Origin: Ooceraea biroi
Lineage: Eukaryota; Arthropoda; Insecta; Hymenoptera; Formicidae
Length of the DNA: 64,000 nt
Direction: 5' to 3'
Assembly (NCBI RefSeq): GCF_003672135.1
Contig: NC_039515.1
Span: 5,766,001 to 5,830,000, forward strand
Shown here: piece by piece, positions 13,901 through 25,900 of the stretch
Position numbering within the stretch: the first letter of the stretch is position 1
Layout: every line of letters begins with the position of its first letter
Made by a program: the position numbers and the translations under genes
The notes under the pieces: model-generated
The model's input: the letters and a program-made list of their open reading frames with translations, nothing else
The model's database searches: none
Told to the model about the DNA's origin: nothing

Positions 13901-16900
13901 GGCTACAAGACAAGGTGGAACTCTGCGGCATTCTCGACGGGCAATTTTAAGGCGATCGAAGGACGGCAAGCAAGTGTAAAGACACCGCGCCGCAATGTTG
14001 ATTATTATTCGCTAAATAAAACTGTGTAATGGAATAAGGAATTGCATTTCTCTGTGAGAGTAACAGATTATTATAGATATTAGATAGAGGAAAGTCCCCG
14101 ATTATGAGATACCATATCGATTTTGCCGAATGTAAGGAAATCTATAGGCAGAATTTAAAAATGTAATACGTTATCTTGAAGAGAATTTAATAAGCTTTAG
14201 TTTGATGAAATGAAAAATCTAATTTAAATATTATTTTTTCTGAAAATTAAAAAAATTTGAAAAAAGAGCTTTACGCAAGATCGCGAAAGTGTGCTCCTAA
14301 TATAAGATACCTCGAGAAATCGGTGTTAAAAGTGCAAAATACCTCAGTATTGCAAGTAAAAAACTTTATTAGATATTTTTATAAAAATACTGCTGCCACA
14401 GCCTTCGCCAAATCTTCACGATTCCACTGTCGACGCTTCCTCGTTTCTCTAACCTCCATAGTCAGATTCTATAAAAATTAAATACACAAAACTGCGTAAT
14501 ATAAATTCGTATTAACTTTTCTTTAACCTTAACGTAGTATTTTCTTTCTTTTTATTACACTACATACTCTTCATATTCGAGCAATAATTATCTCATATTA
14601 AGAGTACCCTGAATGTCTCATTATACGAGCCACACGCCTAGCGGTTCCGCGATCATGAAATCTAACCTCTACAATTAAGCAATTCAACAAATCGCGTAAT
14701 TTCCTGTTACTACGATTCTACTCTATCATTGCATACTGAATTTATTGCCAACCATTTCTTTATTATGTAATAAACAAGGTTTAAAGACTTACCTTAAGTT
14801 CCTTTGACATGTTCACGATTTCACAAACCTTTTCTTGCAAAAGCTAAACGCAAAAACGAACAATGAATTTTTCACTAAATACATTTTACACCAAGAGTAA
14901 TAAGTTTATGGTGGAATTAACAGATGGTGCTCACTAGTTTAACAGAAACTCCATTATCTCATATTAGGAGCATATCTCATAATAGGGAATTCTCCTCTAT
15001 ATGTATACAGAAGTTTAATCTGTTTTCAGCGCTCTGGTATTATTATTTAAAACACAAATAAATTCTCGCTTTTTTATGTTTTTGAAGAGTTGATCGCAGT
15101 TTATAAAGTTAAAAAACAAAGCAAATATTTTGATGAATTGTATTGCATTTATTATGGTGCATATATTATGCATCTAAAATGAAAACGCGCAAAATATAAC
15201 TAAACTTTGCATACAACTAATAACCATAAAAATCATAATAAACTGATTTGATTTCCGTATATTTAAATATTTTTTATTTCACGTCCCAAACAAACAAACA
15301 CGGATACGATTAATGTTCGAGATGTAACGATCCGTGATCATTATAGATCAGCGATGATTACTGTGCTACAGCCGCTACATCATCAAATAGCGGCATTAGC
15401 CATTAACAACGTAACGAATTAATTAAACGGCACCGCGACATGCCCTAGCTTTAATCCAACTATTAATTTGTGCACAACCTCGGCCTCTGAATACGAGATT
15501 AATTAGAGCTCTGCCTATTGGATCGATAATTACTATCGAGAACCACGGCCGCGATCGAACGAGTAATAACAGAGATGCGCCACGTTTCTTTTCTGCTTTC
15601 CATTAATTTAATATATCAATATATTCCATATTCTGGTACCTCTATTATGAAGAGATCCGATAAAGAATCCTCTTTGAGGTCTAGTAAGCCGCATGAAACA
15701 TCAATAGAACCTTATCGTATCGGAAAAATGAGATCAAATAATTCGTCTTTTTTGCTCTGACATAATTAAACACGTATTAAAGCGACGTTGCAATTTTTTC
15801 ACATGAGTAATGATTACAAATAAAATGTGGATTATCGATACACTGTGAAAAAGGTTTCGTTTCAAGAGAAAACGAGAGGTAGAGATTTCTCCTCAAGCTA
15901 CAATGACAGTCACGCAGTCGAGACAACGTAACGAGCAGCACAGAGATACGAACTTCCGGCGAAGACGCTTGTACGAACCGCGAATTACAATCGCGATAAA
16001 GGGATTGGCACGGGGCTAAACAAGTCTGATGAAGAGATTCGGTCTTCCGTCGTGTGCAATGCCACATACCACCTGCAATCTATACATATCCGCAATTTCG
16101 CAGCGGCAAATATCGACTTGCGATCTTTGACTATATACCTATGGACTGCTAATGGGCAGCCATTGTGCGATCCAAGATCTCAGCGCCACCAGGTACCAAC
16201 GGCCGAACCAAGAACTAATAATCATATATTTCGTGAACATTGTTTTAAGAATATAATATTCACATTCTCTTATACTACAATATAAAACAAAATATTCATG
16301 GTCATTGTATTAATATGATTTTTTAAATGCTTTTTGAACAGTAAAATTGTTGCACTTTTCATGTTAAATTGCAAAATAACTTCAAATTCTTTTCTTACTT
16401 ACAATAAAGCATTAGGTACATGAGAATGTAGTACAATAAAGTATACTTGAAAGGAAAAAATTAAGAAAATAAAAACGTAATCTTAAGAGACTAGAAATCA
16501 GTTTTATTATACACTAGCATCCCCCGTCACGCGGGCTTCGCCCGCGATATTACGTGTAGAATTAAATAAAAACACATTTTACCCCTTCTCACCCGTTAGG
16601 GGTGGAATTTCGGAAAACCCACCCTTAGTGAGCACCTACGTACTAGTAGGAATATACCCTTAAAATTTCAAGTCGATAAATGCAGTGGTTCGGGCTGCAC
16701 GTTGATGAGTCAGTGAGTGGTAGTTGGCTTATATATATATATAGATTACACTTACTGCCCTTTGAACAAAATTAGTTTTGTAAAATCTTTACGGACATAT
16801 TTTACATGTAAGTTACGTGTCAATTCTTTGCCAAACCAATATAACTTTATTTTTAAATAAAACTCTATTATTGTTTTTATCATTTTATGTTTGTGATTTT

Positions 16901-19900
16901 CTAATAAATCATTATCTAATACGTGCGCGTCAAAATTGGTAAAAAGATTTTGGACATTTATATTTCTTATTACGTGCAAAGTCATTCTTTGAAATGCGTG
17001 TTTTATTTTCTATTCTATAAATATTAAATATTTTTTCTGTAGTGCTCGTTATTGTATGAGGTATGACCTCAATGATTAATCGACGTCCGTTCGTAAGTAA
17101 GTAAGGAGAAACCTTTCAGATTCAAGGATCCGTGCATCATCAACCATCGGAATTGCGGACCGATAATCGCAGAGAATTTAAGGAACCAAGTGTGAATTCT
17201 TTACTTCGAGACGATTTTTGTATTCCTGTTTTGGCTTTGTATCGTGTGATTGTACATGATTTGATACAACAATAACGAACCATTTTGTTTTCACTTAGAA
17301 TTTGTCACTTATAACACCTCGCACGCGTCATGAAACCACAGAACAAATGCTTCAGTCAAAGGTATATGTACGACTATTAGTTCATGGCTTGGCCGTTGGG
17401 GCGTGGGTGCGCTGAGATCTTGGATCGCGTCTTTTACATTACCCAAGTGGCAACGTTAGCAGTCCATAGGTATATGGTCAAAGCTTGCGATATACTCGTA
17501 CACGCGCGACAGCTTACGGCGGCGCGTTTACAACCCCCGTATCGCGTATGAATCGTAAATTACATTTGACGAGTGTCTTCCGCTTCCGCTTTGTACGGCT
17601 CGTCGATATCGATATTCGGACCGACCGTTGTCGATACGATAGTTCGAAACCCGTTACTGGACAATAAAGTAAGCACTCGTAACGTAAGTACCTGTAACAA
17701 TAAACTTCCGCGAATACTTGTAAAGTAACGTAAGCACCTGTAACGGTAACAGAACCCGTAATACTAGCTGTAACAGTATCCGTTAGCTGAAATAAACTTG
17801 CCTGGCGATAACGTTCGCGCCCTTATTTCGAAACAGTCTCTTTTCGATTGTTCCGCCCGAAAAATTTGCGGAAAGGGCTCCCACGCGAGAAGTAACGGTG
17901 GGAATCCGAGCTGAGGCATCTCGTGCGATTAAGGGGGAAACCTGCTTTAGAACGTTGAAAATAAGGTATAATTTTACGAATTGTTTTTGGAGAAACTATA
18001 CAGCGGATCATTATAAAACTTTGATGCATTTATTAGTACGTGTTTAAAGATAAAACAAATTATTTTTTTATTTGAATATATCGCCTGTAGAGGTCGTCCT
18101 GGAGGCATTGTAAATTGGTGAGCATTCTCCCGCCTCCAAATTTCATCCAAACTGAAAAATTGAAATATTTTCTCGTTATTTATGAATTCCCATCGTCGAT
18201 GAACCTTTAATATTCATAAAAACATTAAGTTAAACAATTATTTTTGCATGAAAAAGTTCAAAAACTTTGCCTAAAAATCGTACTTTTGTGTTCTAAGCTC
18301 CACCATTTTGGCACTTTTCAACTTGTTTCTTCTCTCTTTGGTTCATCGACGATGGGAATTCATAAATAACGAGAAGATATTTCAATTTTTCAGTTTAGAC
18401 GAAATTTGGAGGCAGGAGAATGCTCACCAATTTGCAATGCCGGCGACGCGGCTGCACTAAGATGCCTCCAGGACGACCTCTACAAGCGATATATTCAAAT
18501 AAAAAAATAATTTTTGTATCTTTAAACATGTACTAATAAATGCATCAGAGTTTTATAATGATCCGCTGTATAGTTTCTCCAAAAACAATTCGTAAAATAT
18601 ACCTTATTTTCAGCGTTCTAAAGCAGGCTCCCCCCTTAAGGGGTCATGCCTAGTTAGAAAAGTCGAAAAAATCGATTTTTGGGTTTTTGCATATTCTTGA
18701 AGTACACCATTTCAAGAATGTTTTCTGAAAATTTCATGTCAATCGGATGAAAATTGACAAAGTTATGCGAGTTTGAACGTAGGGACCGCTCCGAGAGCAG
18801 GTAGCGCGCGTGGCGCGGCGGCAAGCAGGTCGCACTACCTGGGTTTATACTCACAATAGACAGGACGCAATAGGACAGGGCAGGTTCGCTACACGTCTAA
18901 ACAAGTTTCTGTGTGCTTGTATTCAAACGGCCAACGAGCTCAGTTTGGCAGTTGGTTTTGAGCTAAGCAGATCAACTTAGCTACTTCGATTTTGCTGCAG
19001 GTTTTCGATTTCGCTTTCATTTTCGCGTGTTTTTCACGATGAACCCGAATGAAAAAGTCACACGAAATAAAAGAGCACTGCTAAAAACGTAAAAATCAAG
19101 ATCAAAGAAGAGAAAACAATCTTTCAACCCTAAGACAGCGGAGACGAACGAAGCAAGTTTTAGTGCACAAGAGGCCAGAAAGCGTCGTAGACAGGAGAAA
19201 ATTGATGCTTTGGAGGTGGCTTCGGCAGCAGAAGGCTTACTTTATGGGCCTGGAATCGATGATTCTGTGTAAGTTAAAAAAATTAAACTATACTCTACTG
19301 ATAACTACTGATAACTAGACTGCAAACTTTAAACGCGTTTTTCTCGAAATTACATTTTTCGAAAAAGTCCCGTGCGGTGATCACGATATCTCGAGAACCG
19401 TTAAAGCAATCGACCTAAACTTTTTTCGTACTTATTCTGTGTATCAAGGGCTTGTTCGTGAACGAAGGGTTTTTTTTAATGCAAACTTTTTTTTTCTTGA
19501 AGGAAAACGAAAAATTAAGAGCCCGAAAAATCACGTTTTTCCTTAAAACGGTTGCCATTTTGTCAAAATTTATTTTTTCAAAAAATCCTTCGTTCACGAA
19601 CAAGATATATTCATATACTAACAGAATCTTTTTGGTTTTTTTTATTTCAGATGATTGGCTTGGAGTTATCGAGAACACCGCACGATACCGTTGAAAAATC
19701 AGGTTTCCTTAAGGTGGCCGTAACTTCCTCAATTTACAATATTTTTCAACGAAAACAATTCTGAATGTTGTTCAATATATGTACTTTTGATATCAACATT
19801 TTGTTGTAAGAAAAAATTAATTGAACTTTCTTATAAAAATCCCCGAAAATCACGTTTTTCACCTTGCACCTAGGTATGACTCCTTAATTGTAACGGTTTC

Positions 19901-22900
19901 CACGTAATTGTCACGGTTTCCTGGTTACACAGCAACGTTGTCCCTCGCCCGACCGAGAAATTGCACAAGCCACAATCCGTTTCTGCCGTTTCAATTCGAT
20001 TGGGTTCAACGAACTCGCCGTGTCTGCACTAGCGCTCCACTTTCGCGAGTACGCGAGTGCTCGAGGTGTTCGCAAGGAGTTCCGTCGAGAATTAAGCGTC
20101 CGCAGGGATGAAATCTGCGAGCGGATGACAAATTTGTCGGACCACGTAGCTCGGCGCCGGCGAAATTCGCATTTTCGTGGAACGAGCTTCTCTTATCTAG
20201 TTACTCCCTCGGTGGTAGTTGATCCCTCTGTTGCGCCCTACGTGGGAGTGTAAGCGATAGGGTCATCTGCCTTATCGCGCCCGGCCAATCACGCCATCCG
20301 TCAAACTTCCCTTAACGAGGAAGTTCTGCATCAAATATTTCGTCGAACTCGTGCGATAACAATCGTGGGAGCGTGTTGCACATCTTGCCAGGCGGCCAGA
20401 TGATCCACTGACGGAATAATTGAAGTCCGCTTACGTCGCCACTCAAATTGGTCCTTTGGCTTTTGATCGATGAGGCGCAATGGCGGCTTGACAGTCACGC
20501 GTGCGTCAAGAATCGCGTCTCTAATTTCGTGAAATTTCATGATGCGGTGTTGCAAATTGCGTTACATGTACCTCGCAATTGTGCGCGTCGTATATTATTG
20601 TATTAATTTTATCTGTACATCACATAATAATGTATTGGGTCATTAAGTATGAAACTTTACAAATAGAACATAAACTTTTGCATTTTTTGGCACATGGACA
20701 TGATTTATTTTCAATCGAAGTATGCGCCCATGTTATCTACACACTTCTGCCATTTTAGTGGTAGTTGGTCTATGCCTCTACTATAGAAGCCAGGAGTACG
20801 GGAATCGATGAAGTCGCGGAGGGCTGTTTCGACTGCCTGTTGAGAATTGAAGAATTTTCCCACCAACAAGTTGTCCAAATTCCGGAAGAAGTGATAGTCG
20901 GTAGGTGATAGATCTGGTGAATATGGTGGATGACGGAGAGTTTCCAATTCCAACTCCTGTAGCTTTGCCACGGTCAGTCGTGCAGTGTGCGGTCGAGCAT
21001 TATCATGCAACAGGATTGGCATTGACCGATTGACCAATTTCGGTTGTTTAATAGCAAGTTGTTGCATCATTTCGTCCAGTTGCTTGCAATATACTTCAGC
21101 CGTTATCAATGTACCAGGTTTCATAAAGTTGTAGTAGATAACACCTGACCTGGACCACCAAACGGTCACCATAAGCTTTTCTGTGTAATGTTGGGTTTCG
21201 CGTGATGTCTCGGTGGTTCATCAGCGTTCAACCACTGATGTGAGCGTTTACGATTGTCGTAGAGTATCCACTTTTCATCGCAGGTCACAATTTGATTAAA
21301 AAAAGATTCATTTTTGTGACGGGAAAGCAAAGAAAGTGAAGCCTCTAGACGTTGCGCCTGCTGCGCATCGGTCAATTCGTGCGGGACCCATTTGTCCAAC
21401 TTCTTCATCTTACCAATTGCAGCTAAATGAACCAATATGGTGGGTATGGAAACATTGAATATCGATGCCAATTCACGTGTACTTTGAGATGGATCGGACT
21501 CTACTACGGCTCTCAAGTGATCATTATCCACCTTCGTCTTTGGTCTTCCACGTGGCTCATTAGCGAGGCTGAAATCTCCATCTCTGAAGTTTTTGAACCA
21601 ATTGCCCACCGTTGCTTTAGTAGTTGAACCTTCACCAAATACAGCGTTGATATTACGAGCTGTCTCCGACACTGTGGTTCCACGGCGGAACTCATATTCA
21701 TAAATCACACGAATTTTGGACTTTTCCATAGTTCTATAAAAAAGAATCCACCAATAAAACTAATGAAGATATTTGAACAAACAAATATGACATTTGAAGA
21801 GCGAACATCTATCACACTAACTTAACCTGATACTGACGTCTGGCGCCAAATTTGAGATAACAAATGTTAAAGATGGCGCTTTTACATTTGTAAAGTTTCA
21901 TACTTAATGACCCAATATTATTGAATTTTAATCTCGCTTCGCGATGCCAAGAGAGGAAGAGAGGGAGGAAGAGAAGCGTTAAAGATAAATCCGGGCTTGT
22001 ACTCTGATCCGATACAGAGATGAATCTCTCCGATTAAATATCCAGGAGTTATTCGCGGACTGTCATGCATCATCGTGTCCAACCAATGGGGCGGGGGAGG
22101 GTATTATGTGTTCCGTATCTCTTCCCTGTCGAAGCATTGACATCGCACCCACACGATACAGTCGGCGTACCTGTCCATCGTTAAATTGATCGCCCGTAAA
22201 AATAGTCGGGAACCTTTTACCCCCGAGATAGATAAAGGCCACTTCCACCCTCCTCTCTTTCTTTTTCTCTCTCTCTCTCTCTCTCGTTCTTGCAGCTACG
22301 ACTTCTTCGGCCACGAGGTTGTGAATCGCGGTAAAAATAAATCTCTATTCTCGTATTCCGCCCGTGCGGATCGTGTAGAGCCGGCGCCCCGTACGCGTAC
22401 TACCGCCGCGCGCGATTATTACGCAAGGGGGAGAAATTTTTGATAAATTACCCTTTTCGTTCTCGGATGAAGAATGCGACTGCACCGCGACAATCTCGCA
22501 CGAGTTTCTTTGTAACGCCAGAGCTGTATGCTTTCGTCAAGTAGTTGCCGATCTTTGAAACGAATGCAAATGCACCCCTCGGACGGCCACGATACTTGTA
22601 ATCGTTCTTCCGCTCCGTTTTCACCCCGACCCGGACGTAATTTTGCTTGATCGTTTCATATTACTGCATAGCCATTAATGACGGCAATAATGAGATTTTT
22701 GTTTTATTGAAATATACTCATGTACTCACCGGAAAAAATGGAAGCAATGGCTGCGATAATGAATGAGATGACGACACCAGGTCCGGCAACGCTGCGCGCC
22801 ACCATTCCTGCGACAAGGTACATCCCTGTCCCGACGCAGGAGCCAACTCCTAAAGACGTCAGGTCCAGAGTCGTCAGGCACTTCTGCAAGCAATAATCAT

Positions 22901-25900
22901 TCCAACGATATAGAGGACATATCCATTTTGCACGAAAATTAATAATAAGAGTAAATTGCATCCCGAGCAAAATTCAATCAAATGAGAATAATATCGTTTT
23001 GATATAATTTGTAATTCACGTTTTTGTCAATTACTAGTTCAATTATTAAATGTATGCAAAAGTGTTTTAGATTTTTTCGGCGCTTTGGTATTATTATTTA
23101 ACCTCAAATAAATTCTAAAAATGACAAAAAATTCTGCATGCATCTGATATTCTCTTTACCAACATGTATCTTAAAAAGAATTCACATAAAAAGTAAGTCT
23201 AGTATAATTTCTACGTGTAAACGTGTTACACTTATTAATGCATGTTTACAAGGACTGTATCTGCCGATTTCACTCATAATAAAATGAGACACATCGAGAT
23301 AAATCGTTCTTGAAAATACCTCCTTCACTTCAAGTATATTTCAAGCAAGGAATTCCAATATTCGCATTTTTTTCCGGATCACTCGTCCTTTAAAAATCGA
23401 TGAGCCGGGAGGATGTTTGATGTCGCGCGACTATTATGGTCGATCGCAGTTTGCACCGTCGGTACACATAAGAGTACAGTAAATAATATATCCTCAGCAA
23501 TGGAGGAAAGGGCAAGCAACGTGTTACTACAGCTACAAGACGCGGAAAGATGCGACAAGAATGCATATCGTCGCCGTCTCTCTAAGCGATTTCTTTCTAG
23601 AATGTCAGTGCCATTTTTACTACTTTCCTCCGATAGTTATTAATAAACAAGAAGCCCTCCAAGCACCAGAGTTTCTTTCGCGCTGAAATGCTGATGCGAA
23701 TAAAAATAAAGCGATCGTAAAGTTTCTCTTACTCGCCTCGCGAGGATTATTAACATTTCTAACAATTGCAAAAAATGGTGCGAGATTTCTCGTACCGGAA
23801 ACTTGCAACTTCCCTTCGTTTCGCAGCTGATACTTTACTACTCGCGCAATTCGAAACTATTTCTGCATAAATATCCTGCAAGTTTATTATGTATGAAGTA
23901 ATATACAGGGTGGGGCAGTTAAGGTGTTACAGACTTATATCTCGGAAACGAAGCATTTTAGAGAAAAATGTTTTAGACAAAAGTTGCAGGGTTGAAAGGG
24001 GGCCACTCAGTGGAGGTAACAAAGTGGCCATTCGTGGTCATTTTCAAGGTCATTTAAAGGTCAAGTCCAATTTTTTAAACAGAAACCCATACTTTTTATT
24101 GCAGATTCTGATTCTCCGTCGAAAAGTAAGTAACTTTTGTTGGAAACATTTTTTTTTTAAATGCCCTCCTCATCCCGAAAACACAGGTTCAACCTTTGGT
24201 GGACCAATGATAATAACTCGCTTTATAACGGACACTGAAGTTTTTTTTTAGTATTTTACTGTTTACCGTCAGTTTACCTCCACGTGGTGCACACTGGGTA
24301 ACGCTAATACTGACGGTAAACAGTAAAATACTAAAAAAAAACTTCAGTGTCCGTTATAAAGCGAGTTATTATCATTGGTCCACCAAAGGTTGAACCTGTG
24401 TTTTCGGGATGAGGAGGGCATTTAAAAAAAATGTTTCCAACAAAAGTTACTTTTCGACGGAGAATCAGAATCTGCAATAAAAAGTATGGGTTTCTGTTTA
24501 AAAAATTGGACTTGACCTTTAAATGACCTTGAAAATGACCACGAATGACCACTCTGTTACCTCCACTGAGTGGCCCCCTTCCAACCCTGCAACTTTTGTC
24601 TGAAACATTTTTCTCTAAAATGCTTCGTTTCCGAGATATAAGTCTGTAACACCTTAACTGCCCCACCCTGTATATTACATGTAATTCATGATCCTTGTAT
24701 TATATTATTTTATTATACGTTATTTTATAATATGTTTCTTTATTCATAATTTATTTTATGAGGCCGGCGCGTGTTTAGATACAATTATAACGTTTCTCTC
24801 GCAAGCGTTAATAAATGAGGAAACAATAAATGTATTAAGAGAGATAATGCGTCGAGGCAATATCACACTTAATTAGGAAAGTCACAAAGGTCTCCAACGG
24901 CCGGCGAATCGAATTACCCGGCTTTGCGGTGCAACATTATAATAATTACTCAATTTCCATTGAGACGTAATTGCACGATGAAAATACTGTTTGCACACGA
25001 CACGATTAACAACGTCATATTTTGCGGAGGTTCGAGATTGATCCGTCAAGCGTTTCGCCGCCATCCTCGAAACACGAAGGAAGCGATGTCGTGAATTAAT
25101 GCAAATCTCGTGTGAATTATTACTGCGCGCGCGGTGCGGCTGCATTCATCTATCGCGGCTTTTACGCATAATGCATAATGCAACGGTGATTTATGAATCC
25201 GCGCAGCGACGGGAATTTTGGCGTGTTTTTTAGAAGGTGACAGATGTATCGCTCCACTCTCGAAAATTCTTCAACCCTTTTAGTCACTGTCATGCTCAGA
25301 TTAGCAAGATTTTTCCAAACCGAAGCGAGCGTGAGAAGCAGAGCAGAAGAATTTAAGGATTCTACGTTTGTATTATACTTTGAGCTTTGAATCTAACGAA
25401 ACGAATCTTTTTCAATCAAATTTCATGTCACGTTACTTCGGCCTATTACATCGTATTTAGGGCAGAAACCATCCATAATGACTCATCTATTTCCTTAAGA
25501 GTAACGCGGGTGTGAGGAAATTGACCGATGGAGAATTGAAAGGGGAGTTGAAGGCGATCGCTTTATCATGCACGGATATTTGAATTTTGATGATCGTTGC
25601 GTAACACCCCCGTGGCAATCCCACGTGCCTCACGTGTGCGGCGAGCGTGCTATCAGTCGTTAAATAACGAATGAGACTGGAAGTTGCTCGGGGGTCGGAA
25701 ACACGCGCGCGTAGTAAATACCGGAAGTCCCCCTGCGGCCGATCGTTCCACGGATATCGTCCCGGATGCATGACGACCGTTTAGCGGCCACCACAATGCC
25801 GCAAACGCGGTGAAATTCCTAACGCATGTCCGCGCAAAAGCGAGTCGACATTTAATGGTCAGCAACATTTTCCCGCTTTCGCTTATCAAGCAAACGCACG

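Larger units (their letters stand above)
16109..17494. mobile_element. 1.4 kb element with inverted ends and a transposase-like fossil (family E)
   Basis: The ends form an imperfect inverted repeat of about 120 bases. ATATACCTATGGACTGCTAA at the left is matched in reverse near 17460-17476, and CGATCCAAGATCTCAGCGC at about 16169-16187 is matched in reverse at about 17408-17427. The interior holds a separate retroelement-like tail (16504-16745) and a protein fossil (16752-16985). No clear target duplication was identified. Confidence 0.55.

Noticed and set aside
20331..20555. 74-codon minus-strand frame with a globular-looking composition
   Set aside because: No family could be named, there are no splice sites in a sensible place and no repeat copy. 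Not strong enough to list as a gene.
23889..24251. Open frame on the plus strand mirrored by a nearly identical frame on the minus strand at 24331-24666
   Set aside because: Both come from the two arms of the palindrome F4. There is no recognisable domain and the identity is explained by the inverted repeat.
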